A stretch of 28,307 nt of DNA. Source: a virus. Both the position numbers and the translations under genes were made by a program. Where the stretch lies: the IMG/VR virus record IMGVR_UViG_3300050013_000110, positions 1 to 28,307 of that record; one strand, 5' to 3'. Positions 13,748 through 21,868 of this stretch are shown here, in pieces; position 1 is the stretch's first letter; every line of letters begins with the position of its first letter. The notes beneath the pieces were generated by a model. The model worked only from the letters and a program-made list of their open reading frames with translations, ran no database searches and was not told the origin of the DNA.

Positions 13748-13878
13748 GCAACTTGTAAGGATTACTTGTGAGTTCAAACCAAATGACACTATGATGTGCT
13801 GGTTTGATTGCCGAGGACGCACATCATAGTGTCATTTGGAGTGCAAGAAAGTCAGCAACTCACTTGCTAAAAAGTTGC
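13748..13878 (+). repeat. Nested inverted repeat with perfect 21-bp inner arms
   Basis: The inner arms 13779-13799 and 13819-13839 are perfect complements over 21 bp (left arm begins CCAAATGACAC, ends GATGTGC), with a 19-base loop. Outer complementary pairs continue the nesting: GTGAGTT (13768-13774) with AACTCAC (13857-13863), and GCAACTT (13748-13754) with AAGTTGC (13872-13878). A rival pairing exists: TCAAACC (13774-13780) with GGTTTGA (13801-13807) in the loop. GCAACT at 13855 can also pair with 13873-13878. Confidence 0.8.
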
Positions 13879-13922
13879 GAGAACGTAGGGATTGTGTACA
13901 TAAGCGAGGAAAAGTTGCCAGT

Positions 13923-14077
13923 ATGTGCATTATTTGCACATCTGATCTGCATACGGTTGAGCGTATCTAATGCAAATCATAATAAGAATTCCACTATTAT
14001 CGGAAAGTGGCAATTTGCAATAATAAGGACACGCACCCTTAACTCAATTCACGTTTGGTGTAACACGGTTCGTGTTA
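13923..14077 (+). repeat. Cluster of three short hairpins
   Basis: ATGTGCA/TGCACAT (13923-13941, loop 5), ATACG/CGTAT (13951-13966, loop 6) and TAACACG/CGTGTTA (14061-14077, loop 3). None has a T-run, so they are not simple terminators. They may belong to the same structured element as the long inverted repeat. Confidence 0.55.
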
Positions 14078-14269
14078 TTCCGATAGAATAATTCCAAATG
14101 GATAATTCCGCACTATGCCAAATGATTGTGCCAAACCCTTAAATAGGAAAACCGCATCATTGTTAACGATGCAGCAATATTTGCTTCAGTTTTAGGCAAG
14201 AACTTTAATAAAGATGGATTAAATCTCACTCCACCTGAGAGCCAACTGGAGTAGTATTGATGCAGCAGC

Positions 14270-14298
14270 TTGATACTCATGTTTGGTGCTGGTATAAA
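14270..14298 (+). promoter_or_regulatory. Promoter-like TTGATA-17-TATAAA facing the ncRNA
   Basis: TTGATA (14270-14275), a 17-base spacer and TATAAA (14293-14298). A transcript from about 14305 would run antisense through the minus-strand RNA gene and into the late genes. No coding frame follows. Confidence 0.5.
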
Positions 14299-14345
14299 AT
14301 ATCCGCTCTGCCTACGCTTTCGTCAACTAGCCGCCAAGGGGGATA

Positions 14346-14516
14346 TGAAAAGACCCCCAGTCACGGAACGGGCTGGGGGTACGAGAGGCTACCGTATTCT
14401 AGCCTTATGGTCCTGGCTCCTTAGCCTGCCCCCGTAGGTCGAACCTTGCGGGGTACACATTTCAGAACCTGGCGCGTGCCCTTTGGCACGGCTTTAATCG
14501 CGAAGGCTAACCCTTC
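14346..14516 (-). ncRNA. Candidate structured small RNA, about 170 nt, family unknown
   Basis: Bounded by a promoter (14523-14550) and a terminator (14353-14380), this stretch has no reading frame with a binding site. Helices seen on the minus strand are: GAAGG/CCTTC (14516-14512 with 14506-14502); CGTGCC/GGCACG with AAAG loop (14490-14475); a long-range 7-bp helix GGTTCTG/CAGGACC (14469-14463 with 14415-14409) with one G-T pair; inside it a hairpin CCCCG/CGGGG with inner AGGT/ACCT (14453-14430) and a small GGCT/AGCC hairpin (14426-14415, competing at one base); then AGGCTA/TAGCCT (14405-14386) and the terminator stem. It is not a tRNA (no T-arm or CCA-end layout), and I found no hammerhead core. 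Ends are inferred. Confidence 0.6.
14347..14380 (-). terminator. Terminator of the small RNA / late operon
   Basis: On the minus strand an 8-bp stem ACCCCCAG/CTGGGGGT (14380-14373 with 14360-14353), a 12-base loop, then CTTTTC. It would also stop late-gene transcripts running leftward. Confidence 0.7.
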
Positions 14517-14522
14517 TATACT

Positions 14523-14550
14523 ATTATACGGGTTTTAGTGTTTCCTGCAA
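14523..14550 (-). promoter_or_regulatory. Minus-strand promoter TTGCAG-16-TATAAT, twin of the one at 9911
   Basis: TTGCAG (14550-14545), 16 bases, TATAAT (14528-14523), flanked by ACCCC before and AGTA after, as at 9905-9943. The -35 lies inside the last codons of the metallopeptidase gene. Expected start is near 14516. Confidence 0.7.
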
Positions 14551-14891
14551 GGGGTACACTGGCCCTTTTTCTTCTTTTTCTTCCGCTCCACCAATGCTTT
14601 GACCATTTGCTTGGATACCTGATAGTTGTTGTCCTCATCAAGCCCGCATCCCGTCAAGTATTGGAGACAGTGGAATAATTCATGGGCTATCGCCAGGCGA
14701 GTTCGGTACTGTGACATTTTCTCCATGATAAGAACCTCAACCGTTTGATAGCCCTTTGTTCCAGGGGGAACGTTGGTCACTCCCTCTGGTGCTTTCCCGT
14801 CTGGTTCCTCCCCGACAGAACGGGGAACGTCCTTGTAAGCCTCTAAAAGCTTTGCGGGTACTTTCTCAACGGTTATCACCGTGTATTTCAT
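14535..14891 (-). CDS. Mini zinc metallopeptidase (HExxH), 118 aa
   Basis: Start ATG (14891-14889) overlaps the stop of the 1688-residue gene (ATGA). IAHELFHCLQYL carries a complete HExxH zinc motif (H70, E71, H74) in a helix, as in gluzincin/SprT-like and ImmA-like small peptidases. A third ligand is not obvious, though LDEDNN follows 10 residues later. The C-terminal tail has six Lys in a row and CTPC. There is no signal peptide, so it is cytoplasmic or packaged in the virion. As the last gene of the late operon it could process a virion protein; this is inference. Confidence 0.7.
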   Translation of the reverse strand: MKYTVITVEKVPAKLLEAYKDVPRSVGEEPDGKAPEGVTNVPPGTKGYQTVEVLIMEKMSQYRTRLAIAHELFHCLQYLTGCGLDEDNNYQVSKQMVKALVERKKKKKKGQCTPCRKH

Positions 14892-17800
14892 GGGGCCAGT
14901 TCCTCATAATTGCCCTTGGGCCGCCAACTGAAAGGCCCGAACTTCTTGATGCCGTAAGTCTCGGGGTTCTCCGCGATGGTCGCAAAGGTCATAATGATGT
15001 TGTCTGTCGCGGTAGTCATGTAGACCTTTGCGTCAGCAGGGTATGTCTTGGCGTTGTGAATGAGTTGTCCAATCGCACTAGCCCGCCCGTTGACAAAGTG
15101 CTTGAGCGCGGCGTTGCTCGACCTGCTGGTGGCATCTACGAGAGCGTAGAAGTCATCGACAGCGGCGTTGCTGCTTGTTGTGGGGTCTTTGACAATGAAC
15201 CGCTTGGTGAGAGGGGAGGCTTGTGTAGACGTTCCCTGCCCCACCATGTCGAAGACGTACTGTACCTGCGAGGGAATGTCCGCTAAGAATGACCGCACCA
15301 GAAAGGCCGCTTGCCCCTCGTCCATTCCCGTCTTCATAAGGGCGGCTTCCAGTGGATTTGCGGGGGGTGTACCGACGGCTGCCGTTACTGCTGCCCCAGT
15401 AAAGAAGTTCAGGTTGTACCTATATTGCAGGAAGATATTGAGGGCGGGGGGAAGGAAGAAGTTTTCCGGCCCAGGAAGAACCGAGACCGCCTGCCTCGCA
15501 ATGTCCAGTGGGTCACCCTTGTAGCCGAGTACGTAGTCTGTTGCGGCCTTGATGGGCTGGAACCCAATGGGAACGGGGAGTTTCACCCACCCGCCCGAAG
15601 GGGTCGGAAAGTAGAAGTACGAAGCGCGGTCGCGCAGGAGCTTGTACTCTTTCTCTTTCCCAGCCTCTTTGATGGCGAGGGCACTGACAAGGGCAAAGAT
15701 AATCGTGGCAAGATTACGCCCCGCCAGTTTCTCGGCTCCCTGTTTTCTAGAGAAGGTTCCGCCCTTGTCCCCGATGGGAAGTCCGAAGAAGGTGTTACGA
15801 TAGGCCACCCTCATAACGGCGATTGTTGCTCGCGTAAAAGGAATACAACTGGGGATGAAGTCATTGAAGAACGTGCCGTGCAGAGCAAAGAAACCAGTGG
15901 AGGCAAAGTAGCCGTGGAGCTGGTCTAAATATGTTCCGCCTCGGTCAAGGATGCTCTCCGCAATGACGGAGCGGGTAAGTGATTCCCCGATTTCGTTGGG
16001 GTAGGTTATGATAGATGTAATGGTCTTCAGCGCCTCGATTGCCCTTGTTCCTTTCGACATCATCGGGTCGCGGTAGGAGTCAAACCACTGGGACAATCCT
16101 GGACTCTTGAACGCCCGAATCGTGCCCTTGACTAAGCCCTTTGGAGTAAAGGGAACCGTCCCCACCCCCTGTATGCTATCTCGCATAATATTATAGAGAC
16201 CGAATGCGGGGTTGAGACCTGTAGCAAAAAGACGAAGTGCGGTTGTCGGAGATTTGACTAGCCACTTTTCCCATGTTGGAACTTCTGGCTTGGCAAGGGT
16301 CAGGTTGTGAACCGACTTGGTGACGTTCGTGTCGTGGACGTCGTAAGCCCTGTCTACCCCGTTTTCTTTCAGGTGGACGACGCTGTCGGAAAGGACGGTC
16401 GTTGCCACCTCGGAGTTCTTGTTTGACCTTACTGCCTCCCGCTTGGCATTGTTGATACCCTGCGCTCTGATGGCGTCACGATAGACCGCCAATAATCCAG
16501 GAAGCGGTTCAACAACCTTATCAAGTTCGGTCAGGCCGTGGGTACGTTCCAGCGGGGCAACGCCACCACGGTCAAAGATGTCCGTTCTTCCTGCCGAAAG
16601 GGAGACATAATAGTTAGGATGCGCCTTTTCATTGGCATAGGTTTCAGGTGAGAGGAATTGCCTGTAGAACTCTGGGAGGAGTGCGTTAGCTTTTCCAAGC
16701 TCTTGCGCTGCGGCCATGTAATCCACGAACAACTGCGGCTCGTTCTTCTGAAAGTTGACCAAGCTCATTCTCGCGTCGTCGATGTGCTGTTGCGCGAGCT
16801 TCATCTTGTCGGGGTCGAGTCCTGCGGTTGCCTCAATGGGAATACCCGCCCGCTGCAAGTGCTGGAGAAACTTGCCGTAGTTGGGGCCGTACTGTTTAAG
16901 CTGGCGGTTCAAGATGGCGGGGGCAAACTCTCCCTCAACGGGAACCTTGTTGCCGGTCTCGTCAATGTAGAAGGGGTGAGCGTATTCCTCTCGCAACACC
17001 TCGTCGGCCTCAATCGCCATTGTCATCCATTCCGCTCCGGCGGGAGTTTTCATCAACCCGTCGAACTGGTTTTCATACCGGCGGACTTGAAGGTCTCTCC
17101 CCTCCTTGAACTTAGCCATGCCGGAAAGGCTAGTGTCCTTCGTTCCGGCGGTATTCTGAATGTAGTTGTCAAACCCCTTGCCTGTATTGCTAACACTTTT
17201 TAACACGGCGGGGCTAGTAACGCTAGTAGTACCGTTTAGTTCTATCGTAGAATAGTCAATGAGGCCGTGCGCGGGAGAGGCGTTTCCGAGTGAGGGGGCC
17301 GCCGCTGGCGCAGAGGTCGAAGTCAAGAATGAAGCAGGGACACTGGCGGGGTTTGCAATCTCGCCATGTGCCACCACCTGTTCTTCCACCTTGCCGTCAT
17401 ATACCGCCTTATTGTTGTTGATGGTCTCCTGCGCCCGACCGATGGCGTCCTTGACCGTGGCACCCTGACCGATAAGATTGCCAGAGCGTGCTTCGATGAC
17501 AGAGAAAGGACGAGATGTAGCAAGACTTGCCGAGTGATTTGCAAGGCCCTCTGCTTTTGCTTCCTCTTCCGTCAACCGTGTCAGATAATAGGTATGGGAA
17601 TCTCCCTTGAGTTCCAGTCGCTTTCCTGTCTCTGGAATAAATGGGCCAGCAATTCCTTTCTCTGCTGCCGTCGTCGGAGAATAAGCACGGACACTTTCGG
17701 TTCCAGAGGCAAGCCGATAAGTCATAGGGGTTTTAATTGTTGCTACATCCCCTCCGCCTACCCCGTCTGTCCTGCGAGAACCTACCGCGTCTATCCACTT

Positions 17801-19954
17801 GCCCCATTTTGCCACACTAGCCCCTGTTTTGGCTTCCCCTTGAGGGGAAACGGGGGGAGACGTACTAATACTGGTCTTTTGATTTAAGATTGTCGTGGCG
17901 GTGCCAATTTGAGGGGTAGTTGATAAGGGGGGGGAAACGGAGGGCGGAATCGGGGCAATTTGGACGGCAGGTGTTTCCATTTTGGAAATAGTTGGGGCGG
18001 GTTGTGTTACCTCCCCCAGCAGTTTATTCCCCTCAATACCATACCACTCTTTCAGCTGGGGTTTGTCTACCCCCATCGCTTCAAGCGGGGTAGTGCCATT
18101 CGTAAACATCACTACCCGCCGTTTGGTGTCCAAGACAACATTCGTGGCGGTGGGGTGCTGAACCTGAACGGATTTCAGATCCACCTTCGCCGTGACATCA
18201 ACGAGGTTAGCCTTCTTGACATCAATGGTGGGGATTGTGTGGTCAATGGCGCGGGGCGGTGTAATCGCATCACGAAACGCGGAAGGGGTGATGGGTACCG
18301 CCTTGACGGGGGGCACCACTTGAGCGGGCTTCTGTTCCCCAATGAGGGCATAGATTTCATCACCGACATCATAGGGAACACGAGCGGGGTTCGATTCAGC
18401 GGAAAGTAGCTGCTTGAACTTCCCAATCGCGGCCACCCTATTGGGTGAAGCATTGATGCGGTTCGTCAATTCTTCCAGGTAGAACGGTTCTTCGGGGATG
18501 CTGCCGTACTTAGCAACGATGTCGGCACTTAAGCGATTGGCGGGTCTTAGGGCCGCCCCCTCGTCCATTCCTTCGGTTGCCTCACCTTGTCCTGCGGCGA
18601 GAACAATCTGTTCCGCTAATGCCTTGTCGGACATCTTGGCAACGGTCTGTTCTGTTTTCTTGCTCCAAGCTGTCAATTCGGTCTGGTCGGCAGAACCACC
18701 AATGATTCGGTATGAACCCTTGGGGATAACAACGGGTTCATCTCCGCTGACCTGAATCTCGTCTGCGGCTTGCACCTTCAGGCGATTGACTGGCAAGGCT
18801 GAATGGTCAATCTCAAATATCATTCCTGCCCCGCCGTTTCTCGTGGCGTAATCTTTTGCCGTTCCTAGCACTGGCGTAAGAGAAACGCCGACTTGTTTCC
18901 CCCCGAAGTTTTCTGATGGATTCAAAACAAGGTCGCCGTTCGCGTTGATAAAGGGAATGGTAGAGGCTTCTCTCGTTCCATGATATAGAACGGCGGGCGC
19001 TACCACGGGCGCGGGAGTTTTCACTACCGTTGGCGCGGGTAGTGTTCCATTTCCCATCGGAATGGCGGGTGCGGTTGAATGGACGAGACCGGCGGGCATG
19101 GGGATAGACTGGAAAATCCCCGTTTGAGCAATAGTCCGTACGGCAGAGGGAACAATATTTTGTGCAACCGTTTGAGCAGATGGGTTCTGTGAAGCGAGCG
19201 ATATTTGATTCAGCGACCGCGACAGCGTGGACGCGTTACTGGCGAGGGCGTTCAATTGAGCGGTATTTCCGCCCGTTCGTGCCACAAGGGAGGAAATGGA
19301 GTTTGCCGTTTCCTCGTCCATGCCTGGATTTGCCTGAGCAACCCGAACGGCAAGGTCATTTGAGGCAACCCCGCCCTCGACCGTCGGCCAGTTCCACTTG
19401 GAGTTCATCTCCCTCGTAAAATTAATAGCGCTTACAAGTCCCCCGACCACTTGAACGCCAATTTTTATAGCGGCCCCCATCGTGGCTAGACTGGCAGCAA
19501 AATCAACATATCGGTTGCCGGTAATACCCCCCTCTGCGGGGGCGTTTTGGCCCATGAAAGCCTTTGCTGTTGCGTTGTTGTATGTGTCTACGCCTTCCTT
19601 AAGCGCGTCAAAGAAGGACTTGCCCGCAAGAGCGGCGTACATCTGCTTTCCTTCCTGCGTCCGTTGTTCGACGGTTTTACCCGTCAACCATAAAGAGGCG
19701 GGAGATGTTGGCTTCGGAGCGACTGCCTTCATTCTCTGTTGCTCAACGGGCGTGACGAGAGGGCGACCAATAAACGGAGTAGACGACGCAGCGGGGGCGG
19801 GGACTTGCCGCACGGGGATTTGTTTCGGCGCCGGTATCGGAGTGAACTTTATGGCGTTGAAGTCAATCTTCCGCCCCTTGGCGGGCGTCGTCAGTGCGGT
19901 GACTTTTGGGGGAGTTCCCCTAAGAACTATTTTGGAGAAGTCAATGAGGGGCAT
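14888..19954 (-). CDS. Giant internal virion (ejection) protein with ART-like domain, 1688 aa
   Basis: The N-terminus (LIDFSKIVLRGT) is followed by a Pro/Ala-rich region and a helical region. Residues about 322-420 look like an ADP-ribosyltransferase fold: LYHGTREAST, then GVSLTP, AKDYATRNGGAG, EID, and VSGDEPVVIPKG near the end. Pro/Thr-rich linkers follow to about 900, where LIDYSTIELNGT repeats the N-terminal motif. The C-terminal 780 residues are helical (NPAFGLYNIMRDSIQG, then SLTRSVIAESILDRGG) with hydrophobic stretches (NLATIIFALVSALAIK, INFLQ-like helices). They resemble the large polyvalent proteins of podoviruses that enter the host ahead of the DNA. It follows the 637-residue gene with no gap. 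The ART call is moderate; the virion role comes from size and context. Confidence 0.7.
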   Translation of the reverse strand: MPLIDFSKIVLRGTPPKVTALTTPAKGRKIDFNAIKFTPIPAPKQIPVRQVPAPAASSTPFIGRPLVTPVEQQRMKAVAPKPTSPASLWLTGKTVEQRTQEGKQMYAALAGKSFFDALKEGVDTYNNATAKAFMGQNAPAEGGITGNRYVDFAASLATMGAAIKIGVQVVGGLVSAINFTREMNSKWNWPTVEGGVASNDLAVRVAQANPGMDEETANSISSLVARTGGNTAQLNALASNASTLSRSLNQISLASQNPSAQTVAQNIVPSAVRTIAQTGIFQSIPMPAGLVHSTAPAIPMGNGTLPAPTVVKTPAPVVAPAVLYHGTREASTIPFINANGDLVLNPSENFGGKQVGVSLTPVLGTAKDYATRNGGAGMIFEIDHSALPVNRLKVQAADEIQVSGDEPVVIPKGSYRIIGGSADQTELTAWSKKTEQTVAKMSDKALAEQIVLAAGQGEATEGMDEGAALRPANRLSADIVAKYGSIPEEPFYLEELTNRINASPNRVAAIGKFKQLLSAESNPARVPYDVGDEIYALIGEQKPAQVVPPVKAVPITPSAFRDAITPPRAIDHTIPTIDVKKANLVDVTAKVDLKSVQVQHPTATNVVLDTKRRVVMFTNGTTPLEAMGVDKPQLKEWYGIEGNKLLGEVTQPAPTISKMETPAVQIAPIPPSVSPPLSTTPQIGTATTILNQKTSISTSPPVSPQGEAKTGASVAKWGKWIDAVGSRRTDGVGGGDVATIKTPMTYRLASGTESVRAYSPTTAAEKGIAGPFIPETGKRLELKGDSHTYYLTRLTEEEAKAEGLANHSASLATSRPFSVIEARSGNLIGQGATVKDAIGRAQETINNNKAVYDGKVEEQVVAHGEIANPASVPASFLTSTSAPAAAPSLGNASPAHGLIDYSTIELNGTTSVTSPAVLKSVSNTGKGFDNYIQNTAGTKDTSLSGMAKFKEGRDLQVRRYENQFDGLMKTPAGAEWMTMAIEADEVLREEYAHPFYIDETGNKVPVEGEFAPAILNRQLKQYGPNYGKFLQHLQRAGIPIEATAGLDPDKMKLAQQHIDDARMSLVNFQKNEPQLFVDYMAAAQELGKANALLPEFYRQFLSPETYANEKAHPNYYVSLSAGRTDIFDRGGVAPLERTHGLTELDKVVEPLPGLLAVYRDAIRAQGINNAKREAVRSNKNSEVATTVLSDSVVHLKENGVDRAYDVHDTNVTKSVHNLTLAKPEVPTWEKWLVKSPTTALRLFATGLNPAFGLYNIMRDSIQGVGTVPFTPKGLVKGTIRAFKSPGLSQWFDSYRDPMMSKGTRAIEALKTITSIITYPNEIGESLTRSVIAESILDRGGTYLDQLHGYFASTGFFALHGTFFNDFIPSCIPFTRATIAVMRVAYRNTFFGLPIGDKGGTFSRKQGAEKLAGRNLATIIFALVSALAIKEAGKEKEYKLLRDRASYFYFPTPSGGWVKLPVPIGFQPIKAATDYVLGYKGDPLDIARQAVSVLPGPENFFLPPALNIFLQYRYNLNFFTGAAVTAAVGTPPANPLEAALMKTGMDEGQAAFLVRSFLADIPSQVQYVFDMVGQGTSTQASPLTKRFIVKDPTTSSNAAVDDFYALVDATSRSSNAALKHFVNGRASAIGQLIHNAKTYPADAKVYMTTATDNIIMTFATIAENPETYGIKKFGPFSWRPKGNYEELAP

Positions 19955-21868
19955 TTAACCGCCGTTATAGAAGGCCGCGATTGCGTCCAACTCCCTTTGA
20001 TTGAGGGGCGTACCCGACGCCTGTACCGCTTTCAAGTATTGCTGTGCATAGGCCGCTACATCAACCCCACCATAATTGCCGGTAATCGACGAAACCTTAT
20101 TGATGAAGTTATTGACATTGGCCGTTTCAGTGGCATCAAGGGGCAGGGGGGTCGTTGTTCCCGACGTTTTATCCCGAACCGCGACGGCAGCACGATAGGC
20201 GGGTTCCAATTCGGCGATCTGCTGTTTCAGAGTCGTTACGTCCACTTCCATGTCAGTGTAGGGTAAAACCTTCTTCGTAACGGGGTCAACGGTCTGTAAG
20301 GTATTCACTACGCTCTTGTACCATTTTCCATCAGTTCCCTGATGTAAATTCCCTAGCGTTGTAGTGAGCTTTGTGTAGTCGTCAATCACCCCGTTCGCCT
20401 GCGCGTAGGTGAGGCCGCCCGCAGTGCCCGCGGTGGGTTTGGTGGCGTTGTACCGAGAGGTATCAGCGTTCATTCTTGACGTTGCAGCATTGTACTGGGA
20501 AATATTAAGTTGCCCCGATTGATATGCGGCGGTGGCCTGTTGGGTCGCAGTGGAGATATTGACCTTGGCGGTAGCCAAGATGTTGTCAAACGTCTGCTGT
20601 GCCGCAGCCGCCTTATCCTTGGCCGCCTGCGCCGCCGCTGTCGCCTGTGCCGCAGTAAGGGCCTGTGCCTTCTGATTGTGTGCCGATTCGAGCATCCCCT
20701 CCTTAAAGGCGTAAAGGGGGTCGTTGGGGTCAAGCGCATTGGCGGCTGCCTGATAGTCATTGGCATACTGCCCCATCGTTGCGATAAACTCGTTCTGTGC
20801 GTCCGTCGTTGCCGCAGAAGTGGCGGCGTTGGTCTGTAGGTTCTGCGTAAACGCCGTATTTGCAGCATTGGCTGCATCAGCGTTAAGTTGCTCCTGCTGA
20901 TTAAAGGCTGTTGCCTGCATCTGCTGCCCTGTTGCAAAGGTCTGTGCCGCAATGGTATCAATCACTCCCGCTTTCTGAACATTCAGTGAGGCAAGGAGGG
21001 CTTGGGCGGTCTGTTTAGTTTGTGCGTCTTGTGCAACAACTGAGAGCATCTCTGCCGTGTACTGTGCGACAGCGGAAGCGTTCCCCTTGATGGTTTCAAT
21101 GTCGATATTGCCGGACAATACCGCCATGTCGGAGGCTATCTTAGCAAGTGAAGCCTTGTCCTGTTGTGCCGCCTGACCCTTCTGGGTCGTGTAGGCGGCG
21201 TTGACCTGCCCCATAACTGAGTCAAGGACGGTCGAGAAGAACATGCCGCGCTGGTTCATTTCTTCTGTCGTTTGCTGTCGGGAAGCAACAACGGCGCTGT
21301 CAAGCGTATCGATGACCTTTGCATAATCTGCGGCGTCCTGCGCATTCAGGGCAACCCGACTAGACTCCACGTTTGCCTTGGCAATAGTAGAAATCTGTGT
21401 AAGGGAAGCGATAGAGTCCTGCATCTGTTTATCCGCTATGGGTTGCAGCGTGGCCCAGATTCCCCCGCTATTGATAATGGAGTTGGCTTGAGCCGCCTGT
21501 GCGTCAAGAGCGGTGTTGGCGGCGTTTGTCGCGCTTTGCTGATATTGGGCAAAGGTTGAATTAACTGGTGTCGTAGCGGCGGGCGTAGTTGTCCCGCCTG
21601 TGCCAAAGATTCCCGCAAGCATGGCCTTGTCGTACGCCCCGCCACTTCCAGGTAAATCAACGGCGGGCGCGGGCGTTGTAACTCCCGCCTTTTGAGCGGC
21701 GGTTGTTTGCTGGTTGACGATTGTTTGCTGGGCCGCCGTTGGGTTGACGATTGGGGTGTTTGTGGGTTTAGGGGCAACCGTACCCGCCGGAGCGGGAACC
21801 TTCGCTGCGTTAGCCGCAGCGAGCGTCTGGGCCAATAATTCTTTTGGTGTCAGGATTTTATATGGCAT
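19955..21868 (-). CDS. Ala/Gln/Thr-rich coiled-coil virion protein, 637 aa
   Basis: ATG 21868 (MPYKILTPKELLAQ) overlaps the stop of the previous gene (TAATG) and has GGGAGGAA just before it; an in-frame start 20 codons upstream lies within that gene. The protein is low in complexity: a Pro/Thr N-terminus, then about 400 residues of Ala, Gln, Asn and Thr in long helices (AQKAGVTTPAPAV, AATAAAQAAKDKAAAAQQTF). No enzyme motif. Its position beside the giant protein and its composition match the internal core or ejection proteins (gp14/gp15-like) of T7-type podoviruses. This is inference from context; sequence similarity was not checked. Confidence 0.65.
   Translation of the reverse strand: MPYKILTPKELLAQTLAAANAAKVPAPAGTVAPKPTNTPIVNPTAAQQTIVNQQTTAAQKAGVTTPAPAVDLPGSGGAYDKAMLAGIFGTGGTTTPAATTPVNSTFAQYQQSATNAANTALDAQAAQANSIINSGGIWATLQPIADKQMQDSIASLTQISTIAKANVESSRVALNAQDAADYAKVIDTLDSAVVASRQQTTEEMNQRGMFFSTVLDSVMGQVNAAYTTQKGQAAQQDKASLAKIASDMAVLSGNIDIETIKGNASAVAQYTAEMLSVVAQDAQTKQTAQALLASLNVQKAGVIDTIAAQTFATGQQMQATAFNQQEQLNADAANAANTAFTQNLQTNAATSAATTDAQNEFIATMGQYANDYQAAANALDPNDPLYAFKEGMLESAHNQKAQALTAAQATAAAQAAKDKAAAAQQTFDNILATAKVNISTATQQATAAYQSGQLNISQYNAATSRMNADTSRYNATKPTAGTAGGLTYAQANGVIDDYTKLTTTLGNLHQGTDGKWYKSVVNTLQTVDPVTKKVLPYTDMEVDVTTLKQQIAELEPAYRAAVAVRDKTSGTTTPLPLDATETANVNNFINKVSSITGNYGGVDVAAYAQQYLKAVQASGTPLNQRELDAIAAFYNGG

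Larger units (their letters stand above)
13402..14345 (+). other. Gene-free AT-richer island between convergent arms
   Basis: About 940 bases without a believable gene on either strand. It is visibly more AT-rich than its flanks and dense in hairpins: 13517-13536 (CCATTT/AAATGG), 13611-13626 (TTGCTG/CAGCAA), 13694-13710 (GGCTAC/GTAGCC), 13709-13734 (CCATTTTG/CAAAATGG), the long inverted repeat, and three more at 13923-14077. Both arms read into it. Candidate roles are a replication origin, a structured RNA, or the scar of a mobile element. I found no DnaA box or tRNA in it. Confidence 0.7.

Noticed and set aside
13748-13878. A protelomerase (telomere) site of an N15-like phage
   Set aside because: The palindrome has a 19-base asymmetric loop and unequal outer spacing, and no protelomerase gene is in the window.
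13804-14091. A 95-codon + strand open frame in the island, beginning in the long inverted repeat
   Set aside because: It starts with TTG without a binding site, has an irregular residue composition, and runs through several hairpins. It is best read as chance.
14346-14480. A tRNA or tmRNA in the structured stretch (GGTTCGACC and GGGGG/CCCCC pairs)
   Set aside because: The GGTTCGACC is the tip of a hairpin with a 3-base loop, not a T-arm with a 7-base loop, and no acceptor stem or anticodon arm of the right sizes fits.
14888-19954. Several + strand frames of 140-210 codons antisense to the giant gene
   Set aside because: They lack binding sites, and the opposite frame has continuous, domain-bearing coding sequence.
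20470-20961. Long out-of-frame reading frame rich in Arg and Pro inside the 637-residue gene
   Set aside because: It is a frame shadow of an Ala/Gln-rich gene with high GC at third positions; it has no binding site.
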